Assembly: GCA_951813085.1 (NCBI GenBank)
Contig: OX638348.1
Span: 1,435,627 to 1,499,626 of the forward strand
Reading direction: 5' to 3'
Length of the DNA stretch: 64,000 nucleotides
Source: an uncultured Opitutaceae bacterium
Lineage (GTDB): Bacteria; Verrucomicrobiota; Verrucomicrobiia; Opitutales; Opitutaceae
Position numbers and translations under genes: made by a program. Position 1 is the stretch's first letter; each line of letters opens with the position of its first letter. Below are positions 43,855-54,030 of the stretch, piece after piece. Under the pieces are notes generated by a model that was given only the letters and a program-made list of their open reading frames with translations, searched no databases and was not told where the DNA came from.

Positions 43855-44349
43855 ATGCGGAAAATAGCAGCGTACAAGCGGTTGCATAGCTTGGCGCTGC
43901 TAATCCTAGCGCTCGACCAGGTTACGAAATACCTAATCGAGCGAACGTTACCGCTCGGGAGTTTCTATCCTCCCCATTGCATCGAAGTCATCCCCGGATT
44001 CTTCAGCCTCGTGCACGTGGGCAATACGGGCGCCGCTTGGAGCCTATTTAGCGGGTATCCTAAAGCGCTCGCGATAATCGGTCTTGTCGCTCTGGTGGCG
44101 CTCTTTGTCTTCCGCAAGTCGTTGCAACTGAAACTGCCCCAGTCTCAATGGGCGTTCGGGTTAATTATTGGAGGAATTGTCGGAAACCTCATCGACAGGT
44201 TTCGGCAGGGATACGTTACCGACTTCCTCGACTTCCACGTCAATGACTTCTACTGGCCGAGCTTCAACGTCGCCGATTCAGGCATAACCATTGGAGTCGG
44301 CTTGTATATACTTTTCTCTTTTCGCCAACCCGTTTCGGAAGAAAGCTAA
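43855..44349 (+). CDS. lspA: Lipoprotein signal peptidase (signal peptidase II)
   Basis: Aspartic protease of the inner membrane that removes the signal peptides of prolipoproteins. The 164-residue protein has four hydrophobic helices. The catalytic aspartates lie in G-N-L-I-D-R and F-N-V-A-D-S-G-I, and the conserved N-T-G-A-A-W-S (box III) is present. It is the last gene of ileS-dksA-like-lspA, with a gap of 23 bases to the preceding gene. It would process the lipoproteins in this window, such as LptE and ModA. Confidence 0.95.
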   Translation: MRKIAAYKRLHSLALLILALDQVTKYLIERTLPLGSFYPPHCIEVIPGFFSLVHVGNTGAAWSLFSGYPKALAIIGLVALVALFVFRKSLQLKLPQSQWAFGLIIGGIVGNLIDRFRQGYVTDFLDFHVNDFYWPSFNVADSGITIGVGLYILFSFRQPVSEES

Positions 44350-44356
44350 AAGGGAT

Positions 44357-45229
44357 CTATTCGACGTTAGCTACTTGCTCGCGAATTCTCTCAAGCTCGT
44401 TTTTGAGAGCGAGGGCGCTTTTCGAAACTTCAATCGAGCACGACTTGCTTCCTGTAGTATTAGTCTCCCGAGCAATTTCCTGAATGAGAAATTCGAGCGA
44501 GCGTCCGACCGGTTCATCTTTCTCCAGCAGGTTCATGAACTGCTCGAAGTGGCTATCCAATCGCGTCATTTCTTCAGACAGGTCGCAACGGTCGGCAAAG
44601 AGAGCGAGTTCCTTGAGTACGCGTTCATCGTCCAAGTCGATTTCGAGACCCGCTTGTTCCAATCGGTTGTAGAGATTATCTCGATGCTTTGAAAGCATGC
44701 TAGGAGATTCCTTCTTTATGTCCTCCACAGTATTCATCATTGAACGACACCTGCTTCGCAAGTCTTGCTCCAACGCGGCTCCTTCCTTGGACCGCATCGA
44801 TACCAGTTCTTTCAATGCAGCATCGGCGCATTCCAATAGGAGGCATTTTACGATGTCTTCTGGCAAACAGCTCGGCTCCGATTCGAGCAGTTGAGCCAAT
44901 GACGTAATTGTCGCGGTATCCAAACTAGAGGCGCCGCCGTGACGGCTCGATATCGCCTTGATCCGATTGATCGCCGCATCCATCTGCTCATCGCTCGGCA
45001 ATCCACCCGACTCGTTTCGCTCGTCACGAATCTCAACGGAAAACTGTACACGCCCGCGGCCGATTTCAGCCTTCGCTCGTTCGACCACTGCGCGCTCCAA
45101 GCTTTGAAACTCTTTCGGTAAAACACAGACCACTTCGAGATTCTTGCGATTGACCGAAGACACTTGGAGCGAAACAGCAACGCCGTCAGAGCTGCGCTCC
45201 GCCCGGCCAAATCCAGTCATGCTCCTCAT
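44357..45229 (-). CDS. YicC/YloC-family protein (putative endoribonuclease)
   Basis: The 290-residue protein begins [11 protein letters not shown], the signature of the YicC family, whose E. coli member has been reported to cleave [14 protein letters not shown] follows. The C-terminal DUF1732 part holds [14 protein letters not shown] and [16 protein letters not shown], both highly conserved in the family. Its ATG overlaps the trpB stop by four bases, indicating translational coupling. It is convergent with lspA, seven bases apart. Confidence 0.9.
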   Translation of the reverse strand: MRSMTGFGRAERSSDGVAVSLQVSSVNRKNLEVVCVLPKEFQSLERAVVERAKAEIGRGRVQFSVEIRDERNESGGLPSDEQMDAAINRIKAISSRHGGASSLDTATITSLAQLLESEPSCLPEDIVKCLLLECADAALKELVSMRSKEGAALEQDLRSRCRSMMNTVEDIKKESPSMLSKHRDNLYNRLEQAGLEIDLDDERVLKELALFADRCDLSEEMTRLDSHFEQFMNLLEKDEPVGRSLEFLIQEIARETNTTGSKSCSIEVSKSALALKNELERIREQVANVE

Positions 45230-46464
45230 ACCTCTTCCCCGAGAAAACGGGCTACCTGATTGACGTCCTTATCCCCTCTCCCGCTTAGGTTCATCACGAT
45301 GATCTTGTCCTTACTCAGTTCAGAGGCTCTTTTTACCGTATATGCCAATGCGTGGGCGGACTCAAGCGCCGGAATGATTCCCTCAACGCGGCAAAGCAAT
45401 TGAAACGCCTCGAGCACTTCATCATCGGTGGCGTACGCATAATCGATGCGGCCCGTATCTCGATAGTACGCATGCTCAGGCCCGATTGCCGCATAATCAA
45501 GTCCAGCTGAGATCGAATGAGTCAATTCGATCTGCCCATCTTCATTTTGCAGAATATAGGTTTTGCAACCTTGAAGCACCCCAAGGCGTCCTCCTTCGAA
45601 GCGCGCCGCGTGCTCGCCTTGCTTGATGCCATAACCTCCAGCCTCAACGCCAACCAGCCGAATATCCGGCTCATCCAGGAATTCGTAAAAAAGTCCGATC
45701 GCATTGGATCCTCCTCCAACGCATGCGATCATTTCGTCGGGTAGACGGCCCTCTTTCTCCAGTATTTGCTCACGGGCTTCTTTTCCAATCACGCGATGGA
45801 AATCGCGCACCATCATCGGGTAAGGGTGCGCTCCAAGGGCTGAACCGAGAATATAGTGCGTGTCCCGAACATTCGTAACCCAGTCGCGCATCGCCTCGTT
45901 AACGGCGTCCTTCAGGGTCTTCTGGCCCGAATCGACCCCGCGGACCTCGGCGCCACATAGCTGCATACGAAATACATTGAGTCTCTGGCGTTCCATATCG
46001 ACGGCGCCCATGTAAACCACGCATTCCAACCCCATTTTCGCGCAGACAGTGGCGGTCGCGACACCGTGCTGCCCGGCTCCGGTTTCAGCAATGATGCGGC
46101 GCTTGCCCATCCGCTTCGCCAAAAGGGCCTGTCCGATCGCATTGTTGATTTTATGAGCACCCGTATGCAGCAAATCTTCTCTCTTGAAGTAGATCTTCGC
46201 CCCACCGATTTCTTCTGTAAGGCGTTCCGCGAAATAAAGCCCAGTGGGTCTACCGGCAAATTCTTTAAGCTGAAAAGCCAACTCGCTCTGGAATTCCGGA
46301 TCGGATTTCGCCTGTTCATACTCTTCGCCCAAGTCCTTCAAGGCAGTCATCAGGGTCTCAGGGACATAGCATCCGCCAAACTCGCCAAATCTTCCCTGCC
46401 TATTCGGCAATGCTTCCTTATCAATCTGTTTTACGGAGGTCCCGCTCATAGAGGGCGGAATCAT
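45226..46464 (-). CDS. trpB: Tryptophan synthase beta chain
   Basis: PLP-dependent last step of tryptophan synthesis, joining indole and serine. [10 protein letters not shown] near the start, the PLP lysine in [19 protein letters not shown] and the phosphate-binding glycines in G-G-G-S-N-A-I-G are visible. L-S-G-R-G-D-K-D closes it. The 412-residue length is normal; an in-frame ATG five codons later is an alternative start. No trpA is adjacent; the next gene is yicC, overlapping by four bases. Confidence 0.95.
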   Translation of the reverse strand: MIPPSMSGTSVKQIDKEALPNRQGRFGEFGGCYVPETLMTALKDLGEEYEQAKSDPEFQSELAFQLKEFAGRPTGLYFAERLTEEIGGAKIYFKREDLLHTGAHKINNAIGQALLAKRMGKRRIIAETGAGQHGVATATVCAKMGLECVVYMGAVDMERQRLNVFRMQLCGAEVRGVDSGQKTLKDAVNEAMRDWVTNVRDTHYILGSALGAHPYPMMVRDFHRVIGKEAREQILEKEGRLPDEMIACVGGGSNAIGLFYEFLDEPDIRLVGVEAGGYGIKQGEHAARFEGGRLGVLQGCKTYILQNEDGQIELTHSISAGLDYAAIGPEHAYYRDTGRIDYAYATDDEVLEAFQLLCRVEGIIPALESAHALAYTVKRASELSKDKIIVMNLSGRGDKDVNQVARFLGEEV

Positions 46465-46544
46465 TCAGAACACTGCTTAGGGAAGCAATCGAAAATCAGC
46501 TGACTAGAAATTGAATTAGCGATTCGCCTAGAAGGGCTTAGGCC

Positions 46545-47066
46545 CTACGAGCCCTCTTCAGAAACGCGATTCTTTAGATAGTCGATCACGTCCTGAAACT
46601 TCGCCTGGTTGCCATCATCCGCCTGTACAAGGTTTTCGTGCGATTCCAGGCAGAGGCGAGCGCTCTCGATTTCGCTTAGGCCCGAACCTGACAAGGCGGT
46701 ACTCGCGCCACTGGAATCGGTTCCATCTGCTTGGCCATTGGAATCGTCCACGGTCGCGATTCGATGCAGTCCTAGACTGCGCACCAGAGAGGAATTGCGC
46801 TCGCTCAAGCGAGACAAGACGAGAGACCCCTTCGGTACGAGCTTTCGTAAATCCAGCGCGCACCCCACAAGCACGCCTAAAACAGTGCTATCCATGCCGG
46901 AGCACTCCGAAAAGTCGAATACGTAGCATCGTTTCCCTGAGTCGGCCGAATCCTTCAAGAAGTCCTTGAGCGGCATCACATTCTGAAAGGACGCTCGTCC
47001 CACTATTTTCACGGCGACAGGATGGGAACTCGGATCAACCAAAAATACTGATTCCTCGTCTGGCAT
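46545..47066 (-). CDS. STAS-domain protein (anti-sigma antagonist-like)
   Basis: The 173-residue protein has an N-terminal STAS fold (~1-100). F-D-F-S-E-C-S-G-M-D-S-T-V-L-G-V-L-V-G is the segment that carries the phosphorylatable Ser in SpoIIAA-type antagonists. The ~70-residue C-terminal extension is Ser/Gly/Ala-rich and then helical, not typical of the family. No anti-sigma kinase or sigma factor is beside it, so its partner is elsewhere. A role in a partner-switching pathway is likely but inferred. Confidence 0.75.
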   Translation of the reverse strand: MPDEESVFLVDPSSHPVAVKIVGRASFQNVMPLKDFLKDSADSGKRCYVFDFSECSGMDSTVLGVLVGCALDLRKLVPKGSLVLSRLSERNSSLVRSLGLHRIATVDDSNGQADGTDSSGASTALSGSGLSEIESARLCLESHENLVQADDGNQAKFQDVIDYLKNRVSEEGS

Positions 47067-47113
47067 CGAATTGCGTCTAATAGTTTAATGAGACCGCGAA
47101 ACGGCGAATTTTT

Positions 47114-49825
47114 TTACTTCGACTCGCTAATTATATCTCTCAAAACATAGGGCAAGATGCCCCCATTGCGAATGTACTCTACTTCTATAGCCGTGTCTAC
47201 CCGCACCTTTAGTTCGATCTCTTCTTTTGAGCCATCAGCGCGTTCAATGACAGCTACGAGCGATTGCTGGGGCTGCAAATCGTCGTTCAATCGGGGAAGC
47301 GATACGAGTTCCGAGCCGTCCAAGCCCAAGGATTGAGCGCTCGCTCCATCCATAAACTCGAGCGGCAAGACTCCCATTCCAATCAAATTCGATCGGTGGA
47401 TGCGCTCATAGCTTCGAGCCACCACCGCCTTCACTCCAAGCAAGCTTGTTCCCTTCGCCGCCCAGTCGCGCGAACTACCTGTGCCATACTCAATCCCAGT
47501 GAATACGATCAAGGGTGTACCACGCTCCTTGTAGGTCTGCGCGGCGTCAAAAATCGTCGCCGGCTCACCCTCTGGCATAATCTTCGTAAAGCCGCCTTCC
47601 TTTCCGTCCGCCATGAGATTCTTGACCCGTACGTTGGCGAAGGTGCCGCGCGTCATAATCAAGTCGTTGCCACGTCGAGAGCCGTATGAATTGAAGTCCT
47701 TTTGAGCCACTCCACGCGACTCGAGGAATTGACCGGCCGGTGTTTCAGGCTTAAAGGCCCCCGCTGGCGAAATATGGTCCGTGGTAACGGAATCGCCCAT
47801 GATCGCGAGCGGACGCATCCCTTCGATCGGTTGGATCGTACCCACGTCCATAGAGAATCCATCAAAGAATGGCGGCTCGTGAATGTATGTAGAATCTGGA
47901 TTCCATTGATAGATCGCGCCCGTTGACGATTCTATACGCGTCCACTCTTCATTTGAGTTCGCCACGTCGGAGTACTCCTTATCGAACATTTCAGTCTTCA
48001 GCCCGTCGCGAATCGCATTTGCTACTTCCTCATTAGACGGCCAGATATCTTTCAAGAATACGTCGCCGCCATCCGATCCGGTTCCAATCGGCTCATTGTA
48101 GAGGTCAATATCGACCCTGCCGGCTAGCGCATAAGCGACCACTAGAGGAGGAGACATTAGAAAATTCGACTTGATCGATCCATGTACCCTCGCCTCGAAG
48201 TTGCGATTTCCTGAAAGTACTGAGGCCGCCACCAGCTCCCCTTCCTTTATAGCGCTTTCAATCTCGGGCGCCAAGGGGCCGCTGTTCCCAATGCAAGTGG
48301 TACAGCCATAAGCGACTAAGTTAAAACCAATCTGGTCCAGGTAGCTTTGCAGCCCAGTCTCGTTCAGGTAATCCGTCACTACGCGCGAGCCCGGTCCCAG
48401 ACTCGTCTTAACATAGGGAGCCACCGTTAAGCCACGATCGACTGCCTTTTTAGCTAGCAATCCAGCTGCTAGCATAACGCCGGGGTTCGAGGTGTTGGTG
48501 CACGATGTGATCGCCGCTATCAGAACGGATCCATTCCCGATGTCTCCCGAACCATTCAACGAAACGCGCGTATCGCGCTTTTCAGAGGGGAGTCCGAATC
48601 CGCCTTCCGCAGTGGACTTGGTGAAGAGATCATTGAACGCGCCTTTAAGATCGGATACCGATATTCGTTCCTTGGGATTCTTTGGCCCTGCTACGCTCGG
48701 CTCGATTTCGCTTAAATCGACCGTGATGCTATTTGTGTATTCAATTTCTCCTGCTTCAGGTATCCCAAATATTCCCTGCGCTTGGCAGTAGGCCTTGATC
48801 GCTCCAATCTGCGATTCCGAACGGCCCGACTCACGCAAGTAGTCTAGAGACTTTTCGTCGATCGGGAAAAATCCCATCGTCGCCCCATATTCTGGAGCCA
48901 TATTTGCGATCGTTGCGCGGTCAGCGAGAGAGAGATTACGAGCGCCTTCCCCATAATATTCAACGAACTTTCCTACGACACCCAGAGCGCGCAATCGTTC
49001 TGTAATTGTCAGCGTCAAATCCGTTGCGGTAATTCCTTCCTTGAGAGCCCCCTTGAGCTCGACTCCCACTACCTCAGGGGTCAGGAAGTAGACGGGCTGA
49101 CCGAGCATGCCCGCTTCCGCTTCTATACCGCCAACGCCCCAGCCTACAATACCGAGACCGTTGATCATCGTGGTGTGAGAATCCGTCCCCACGAGCGTAT
49201 CCGGATAGTAAATCACGCCGCTTTCGCCTTCTTTCCTGTGCACTACTTTCGCCAAATACTCCAGATTCACTTGGTGGACGATCCCAATGCCAGGAGGCAC
49301 GACCTGGAAGGTATCGAATGCTTGCTGACCCCATTTCAGGAATTCATAGCGCTCCATGTTTCTCTGAAACTCAATCGCCATATTTTCCTTAAATGCCTCT
49401 GCAGTACCTGCCTTATCGACCTGCACTGAATGATCCACTACAAGATCTACAGGAACAAGCGGTTTTATCATACTCGCATCTTCACCCAGCTTGTCGACCG
49501 CAGAGCGCATTGCCGCAAGGTCTACGAGCAAGGGAACGCCTGTGAAATCCTGAAGCACAATACGCGAGACTACAAAAGGGATCTCGGTTTGAGCGGGCGC
49601 AGCTGCATTCCAGTTCGCCAAGGTCTTCACATCCTCCTCCGTCACGCGCTTTCCGTCGCAATTGCGCAGAACCGACTCAAGGACGATCCGTATTGAGATC
49701 GGCAGTTTCGAAATCGGACCAACGCCGTTCTCTTCCAAGGAGGGCAGCGAGTAGAAGTAGGACTCGCCGCCTGCACCTGAATCGAATGTTTTTAGAGAGT
49801 TTAGCGGATTTGGATGTTCGCTCAT
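47114..49825 (-). CDS. acnA: Aconitate hydratase
   Basis: Interconverts citrate and isocitrate in the TCA cycle with a 4Fe-4S cluster. The cluster cysteines lie in [10 protein letters not shown] and [24 protein letters not shown] near the front, the swivel-domain [13 protein letters not shown] and Y-G-S-R-R-G-N are also present. [17 protein letters not shown] completes the active site. The 903-residue length is that of the AcnA/IRP type. Monocistronic as far as visible. Confidence 0.96.
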   Translation of the reverse strand: MSEHPNPLNSLKTFDSGAGGESYFYSLPSLEENGVGPISKLPISIRIVLESVLRNCDGKRVTEEDVKTLANWNAAAPAQTEIPFVVSRIVLQDFTGVPLLVDLAAMRSAVDKLGEDASMIKPLVPVDLVVDHSVQVDKAGTAEAFKENMAIEFQRNMERYEFLKWGQQAFDTFQVVPPGIGIVHQVNLEYLAKVVHRKEGESGVIYYPDTLVGTDSHTTMINGLGIVGWGVGGIEAEAGMLGQPVYFLTPEVVGVELKGALKEGITATDLTLTITERLRALGVVGKFVEYYGEGARNLSLADRATIANMAPEYGATMGFFPIDEKSLDYLRESGRSESQIGAIKAYCQAQGIFGIPEAGEIEYTNSITVDLSEIEPSVAGPKNPKERISVSDLKGAFNDLFTKSTAEGGFGLPSEKRDTRVSLNGSGDIGNGSVLIAAITSCTNTSNPGVMLAAGLLAKKAVDRGLTVAPYVKTSLGPGSRVVTDYLNETGLQSYLDQIGFNLVAYGCTTCIGNSGPLAPEIESAIKEGELVAASVLSGNRNFEARVHGSIKSNFLMSPPLVVAYALAGRVDIDLYNEPIGTGSDGGDVFLKDIWPSNEEVANAIRDGLKTEMFDKEYSDVANSNEEWTRIESSTGAIYQWNPDSTYIHEPPFFDGFSMDVGTIQPIEGMRPLAIMGDSVTTDHISPAGAFKPETPAGQFLESRGVAQKDFNSYGSRRGNDLIMTRGTFANVRVKNLMADGKEGGFTKIMPEGEPATIFDAAQTYKERGTPLIVFTGIEYGTGSSRDWAAKGTSLLGVKAVVARSYERIHRSNLIGMGVLPLEFMDGASAQSLGLDGSELVSLPRLNDDLQPQQSLVAVIERADGSKEEIELKVRVDTAIEVEYIRNGGILPYVLRDIISESK

Positions 49826-49937
49826 ATCTTTTATGAAAAGGGACGCTTGGGCTTCCGGTCCCTAGGCAAAGTCTGGTAGTCTAGTTGTCGTTGTTGGTCA
49901 CATTTCGCGGAAACGACAGGCATCGCTTCCACGCTTT

Positions 49938-49974
49938 CAAAAAAACAGGACGATTCCTGATCAGAAATCGTCCC
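49938..49974 (-). terminator. Rho-independent terminator of the peroxiredoxin gene
   Basis: On the minus strand GGACGATT-TCTGATCAGG-AATCGTCC forms an eight-pair stem followed by a run of seven T. It begins about 13 bases after the peroxiredoxin stop. Confidence 0.85.
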
Positions 49975-49986
49975 GAATAAAATAGT

Positions 49987-50460
49987 CTATGTAAGCGCGG
50001 CCTTGATCGCGTCGAAATTTGGCAGCTGCTTGGGATCGTCGCTAGATTCGCTGTAAACGATCGTACCTTCGGAATTGATTACGAATGCAGACCGCTTCGA
50101 AACGCCCTTCAATCCGATAAGATCCTCGAACAGAACGTCGTAGGCCGCGCTGACGTCCTTGTTGAAGTCGCTTAAGAGCGGGAACTTGAAACCTCCGTTA
50201 GCGTTCGCGAACGCTTCCTGAGAAAAAGGGCTGTCCACGCTTATTCCATAAACTTGCGCATTGAGTCCTTCGTAATCTGACAGCGAATCGCGGATCGAGC
50301 ATAGCTCATCTTGGCATACGCCTGTAAACGCCAGCGGAAAAAACAGGAGCACAGTCGACGATTTGCCGAAATTATCGCTCAGCGTGACATCGGCGAGACC
50401 GTCGTCATTTTTCGTCTTCAAGGTAAAATCTGGAGCGCTCGCTCCGGTAGCAATTGCCAT
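49987..50460 (-). CDS. Peroxiredoxin (AhpC/TSA family)
   Basis: Thiol peroxidase that reduces hydrogen peroxide or organic hydroperoxides. The peroxidatic Cys is C49 in P-L-A-F-T-G-V-C, with C53 nearby in the same helix. The T-x-x-C context and the thioredoxin fold with P-D-F-T-L and F-P-L-L-S-D fit the AhpE/Bcp-like branch. No C-terminal resolving cysteine is present, so recycling may use C53 or an external thiol. The 157-residue length is normal. It stands alone with its own terminator. Confidence 0.9.
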   Translation of the reverse strand: MAIATGASAPDFTLKTKNDDGLADVTLSDNFGKSSTVLLFFPLAFTGVCQDELCSIRDSLSDYEGLNAQVYGISVDSPFSQEAFANANGGFKFPLLSDFNKDVSAAYDVLFEDLIGLKGVSKRSAFVINSEGTIVYSESSDDPKQLPNFDAIKAALT

Positions 50461-50606
50461 AATAATCTATTGGTTGATTCGTTTCGAATAAAGTGGACCC
50501 GAGAGGATTGCGATTTCCATTGGCGAGGCAAATCGAAAGCGCGTATTTGAATCAAATTTAGATTACCCCTTCAAGAGGAGCGTACCGCCATTCCACGGAG
50601 CCTTCT

Positions 50607-51479
50607 CTAGCGCTTAGCGATCGCCCACACATTGTCGTTCGTTGGAAGCCTGTCGTAGAAGTTCATCTTCCAAAGTTTCAAGCCCGATGACTCGATCATT
50701 CGCGTGAGCGTTTGAGGAGTAAAGTAATTGACGTGGTCCGGGTAGCGGAATCCGCACCAGCGCTTTTGGCGGAAATAACGATTCCAGCAACCGTAGTTCG
50801 GCACTTTGATGACCACGTACCCGCCTTTCCTGATTTTTCTGGCCACCGCCTTCAACACTTCGAGAGGCTGCATCTCATGCTCCAAGTACGAGCAAAAAAT
50901 CACCATGTCCGCCTCTCCATCGGCCATCGAGTCCAAGCCGTCGATAGCGGCGGAATGAATGCAGCGTCCCCCTAGAGGGACCAGGCGCTCATTCGTCTCG
51001 CGCGCCAATTCCGCCGAAATTTCTATCCCAACGGGATTGACTCGAACCGCATTCTTTTCCTCGAAATATTGACTGATTCGGCACAGCTTCTCACCTGTCC
51101 CGCATCCGACATCGACCATAGTGATCGGTTCATCCGTTCCCCTTTCCTGGTACATTCGGCTGAGGGTGCGGAAGGCGACGCGCTCGATACGCTCGCGCTT
51201 CTGCAGCTTCTGACGCGCCGACTTGCTCAGATTACTGGCAAAGGAAACCACAGGCTCCTCTTGGCGGCGGCGCTCCTTCTCCTCTTCATACGTCTTCTCC
51301 CACGCGAACTCCTCGACGAGTCGAGAATAGTCAGGAGGATTCTCTAGAAAAACCATGCCCGTCTCCAAGCATTCTACCACGCGCCACTCTCCACTCGAAT
51401 AAGGAGTCTCTCTGACAGGCGTGATAGTTCCAGTTAACGGGTTAGCTCTACTCATAGGTTCGACTACGATCGCAGGCAT
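50607..51479 (-). CDS. SAM-dependent methyltransferase, class I
   Basis: ATG 51479 is chosen as the start; ATG 51455 is an alternative, and the frame open to 51620 would overlap the divergent MYG1 gene. The N-terminal ~110 residues are basic and helical, with Y-E-E-E-K-E-R-R-R-Q-E-E in the middle. The methyltransferase fold follows: M-V-D-V-G-C-G-T-G-E-K-L (SAM loop), D-M-V-I-F-C-S-Y-L-E-H-E-M (motif II/III) and G-G-Y-V-V-I-K-V-P-N. D-H-V-N-Y-F-T-P-Q-T-L is typical of Methyltransf_23 proteins. The substrate is unknown. Confidence 0.8.
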   Translation of the reverse strand: MPAIVVEPMSRANPLTGTITPVRETPYSSGEWRVVECLETGMVFLENPPDYSRLVEEFAWEKTYEEEKERRRQEEPVVSFASNLSKSARQKLQKRERIERVAFRTLSRMYQERGTDEPITMVDVGCGTGEKLCRISQYFEEKNAVRVNPVGIEISAELARETNERLVPLGGRCIHSAAIDGLDSMADGEADMVIFCSYLEHEMQPLEVLKAVARKIRKGGYVVIKVPNYGCWNRYFRQKRWCGFRYPDHVNYFTPQTLTRMIESSGLKLWKMNFYDRLPTNDNVWAIAKR

Positions 51480-51581
51480 TGAACAACAGAAGATCCAAAT
51501 GTCACTCTCTAATGCGGGATCGAGCGGCAATACGTGGGTTCCCGCTTGCCGTTGGCGAGTGACGCTATAGCAATCGCTGCA

Positions 51582-52442
51582 ATGATCCCTTTCATCGTCA
51601 CCCACCCTGGCAGCGCTCACAAAGACGAGTTCTTAGCCTGCAGCGTCTTGATCTCACTCTACGCAGCTCCGATCCAGCGACGCGAACCGATGTCTGAAGA
51701 CCTTGAGAATCCATCGATATTCGTCGTTGACGTCGGCGATCGGCACGAGCCCGAAAAGCGGAATTTCGATCATCATCAATTCTCAAGAGAAGCGACACCC
51801 ACCTGTTCCCTTTCGCTCGTGCTGCAAGATATTGGAATCTACGATGACGCCCGCGCTTTTTGCGATTGGCTCGAACCTGCTGAGTGGTTCGATTGCCGCG
51901 GGGCGAACAATACCGCTAAATGGCTAGGCGTTAAGCGCGACGTCATCGGCCAGCTCAGTTCTCCAATCGACCTATCGCTGCTCCGCCGATTTGCAGTCGA
52001 ATCGTCGCACGAACCCGGAGAACCGATTTGGGAGATCATGAAAATGATTGGAGACGATTTGGTAAACTACCTCAAATCGCTAAGAGAGCGCCTCGAATTC
52101 ATTGAAACTCACTCTGAAGTCTGGAATCTCGAAGGCGAGAATTCATCAGCCCAGGCCCTATTCTTGCCGCGCACCCAACCATTGCCCGAAGACCCGTCGA
52201 TGGGAGTCGCACGGTATATTGAAGAGAAAGGACTTTCAAGCGCTACCTTGGCGATGGTCTATCCGGATAGAAGAGGGAATGGCTATGGGCTTTCTCGATA
52301 CAGTGATCATCCCAGAATGGACTTCACGCGAATCAAGGATGAACCCGATGTCCACTTTGCCCATGCCGCAGGATTCGTTGCAAAAACCTCGTCCACCGAT
52401 ACAATCCGCTTAAAGGAGCTCCTGGCAAAGAGTTGCCAGTGA
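51582..52442 (+). CDS. MYG1-family protein (DHH-type metal-dependent hydrolase)
   Basis: ATG 51582 starts the conserved part (I-V-T-H-P-G-S-A-H-K-D-E-F-L-A-C), where His and Asp are metal ligands of the DHH-like fold. The hallmark N-F-D-H-H-Q-F-S follows V-V-D-V-G-D. F-A-H-A-A-G-F-V-A near the C-terminus is also conserved. Eukaryotic MYG1 is a 3'-5' RNA exonuclease; the bacterial members are less studied. The gene is divergent from the methyltransferase and separated from it by ~100 bases. About 286 residues. Confidence 0.8.
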   Translation: MIPFIVTHPGSAHKDEFLACSVLISLYAAPIQRREPMSEDLENPSIFVVDVGDRHEPEKRNFDHHQFSREATPTCSLSLVLQDIGIYDDARAFCDWLEPAEWFDCRGANNTAKWLGVKRDVIGQLSSPIDLSLLRRFAVESSHEPGEPIWEIMKMIGDDLVNYLKSLRERLEFIETHSEVWNLEGENSSAQALFLPRTQPLPEDPSMGVARYIEEKGLSSATLAMVYPDRRGNGYGLSRYSDHPRMDFTRIKDEPDVHFAHAAGFVAKTSSTDTIRLKELLAKSCQ

Positions 52443-52512
52443 TCGATGAATACGAAAAGTCAGGCGCAATGTCTTCGATTGACGCTGCAACCTGCTGCAA
52501 ATTAAATCTACC

Positions 52513-54030
52513 ATGATGGTCAGCGTTGAGATAGGTAAGCGGCTCGTTCTAGGCGCCCTGATTACTTTCGGATACGCAAACCTGTCGCAACTCGTGGCTC
52601 AACGCTTCGATGACCCATCGCCCCCAAATGTTTCCTCAATTAGCGGGGAATCGGCGCCCGAACCAACCTCCCAGTCCGAGCTCACATTCTACAAACTCCC
52701 GAAACCACTCCATCCGGAAGCAATAACGGAAGACTGGCTGGACTTCCTGGGCCCCACGCACAACGCGATCTCTCGAGAAACCCATCTTTTAAAGTCATTT
52801 GGAGACGAAGGCCCCGCAAGAGTTTGGGAGGTCGACAAGGGAGAAGGTTACGCTGCCCCTGCTGTGATCGGCAACCGCGTCATTCTTTTCCATCGATCCG
52901 GCCAAGAATCGGTAATTGAGTGCCTTGAAGCGGAAACGGGAAAGCGCTTTTGGAAACACACCTACCCGACAGCCTATCGGGATCGCTATGGCTTCGGAAA
53001 TGGTCCGCGTTGCCAGCCTATAAGCGATGGCGAATTCGTTTATACATTCGGCGTGGAGGCTAAGCTAACCTGCTTAGCCCTCCAGACTGGTCAAGTCATC
53101 TGGCAACGCGACCTAAGGTCAGAGTTCAATCTTTCTCTCGATTTCTTCGGCGCCGGAGCAACGCCTCTGTTGGAAGGCGACAATCTGATCGTCAATGTCG
53201 GCGCTCCAGAGGGTCCCTGCGTCGCATCCTTTCACAAACGAACAGGGAAAATGCTCTGGGGCGCAGGAACCGAGTGGGGCCCCAGTTACGCCTCTCCCAT
53301 TCCTGCCGATACGATAGCTGGCCGTCGCGTCTTCATATTCGCAGGCGGCGAGAGCCGACCGGCAACCGGCGGCCTGCTTGTAATCAACCCTGATGATGGA
53401 TCGATCGACTCTCGCTATCCGTGGCGCGGCAAGCGATACGAATCCGTTAATGCCTCCTCTCCGGTAATCGTCGACGACATAGTTTATATTTCAGAATGCT
53501 ATGGCGCCGGAGGTGTAGCGCTCGAGATCGACAAGAACGGAAATTGCACGGAGCTTTGGAAGAATGAAATCTTGAATACGCATTTCATGACCGCGATACA
53601 CAAAGATGGCTATCTGTATGGCGTTGATGGGCACGGTCCCCAGAATGCTCCCATCGTTTGCATCGAGCTGGAAACCGGGAAAGAAATGTGGAAACATGAA
53701 CCCGAGTGGATCACTCCCGTAACTTCGAATGGACAGACGCAGGAATACAATTTAGCGCCTGCTCTTGCATCTTTGCTGCTCGTTGATGGCCGATGCCTCG
53801 TTCTCGGCCAATACGGGCATCTCGCATGGCTTGATCTCAATCCAGAGGGATACAATGAGCTCGATAGAACCCACCTTTTTCTCGCCCGTCAAACGTGGGC
53901 CCTCCCTACCCTTAGCAACGGTCTCCTATATGTCGTCCAGAATGACCCCGGCGTGGACGGGAGTCGCACACGCCTAATTTGCTACGACTTGAGAGGTGGA
54001 AATGAGGCTAATGACCCGCTCGGGCCTTAG
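52513..54030 (+). CDS. Secreted PQQ-type beta-propeller protein
   Basis: The 505-residue protein has an N-terminal hydrophobic segment (L-V-L-G-A-L-I-T-F-G-Y-A-N-L-S) acting as a signal or anchor. Repeated propeller units follow (I-E-C-L-E-A-E-T-G-K-R-F-W-K-H, C-L-A-L-Q-T-G-Q-V-I-W-Q-R, C-I-E-L-E-T-G-K-E-M-W-K-H). These A-x-T-G-x-x-x-W repeats are those of BamB and quinoprotein dehydrogenases. No catalytic Asp/Glu set for a dehydrogenase is clear, so a binding or scaffold role is equally likely. Its last 23 bases overlap the end of the convergent sulfatase gene. Confidence 0.8.
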   Translation: MMVSVEIGKRLVLGALITFGYANLSQLVAQRFDDPSPPNVSSISGESAPEPTSQSELTFYKLPKPLHPEAITEDWLDFLGPTHNAISRETHLLKSFGDEGPARVWEVDKGEGYAAPAVIGNRVILFHRSGQESVIECLEAETGKRFWKHTYPTAYRDRYGFGNGPRCQPISDGEFVYTFGVEAKLTCLALQTGQVIWQRDLRSEFNLSLDFFGAGATPLLEGDNLIVNVGAPEGPCVASFHKRTGKMLWGAGTEWGPSYASPIPADTIAGRRVFIFAGGESRPATGGLLVINPDDGSIDSRYPWRGKRYESVNASSPVIVDDIVYISECYGAGGVALEIDKNGNCTELWKNEILNTHFMTAIHKDGYLYGVDGHGPQNAPIVCIELETGKEMWKHEPEWITPVTSNGQTQEYNLAPALASLLLVDGRCLVLGQYGHLAWLDLNPEGYNELDRTHLFLARQTWALPTLSNGLLYVVQNDPGVDGSRTRLICYDLRGGNEANDPLGP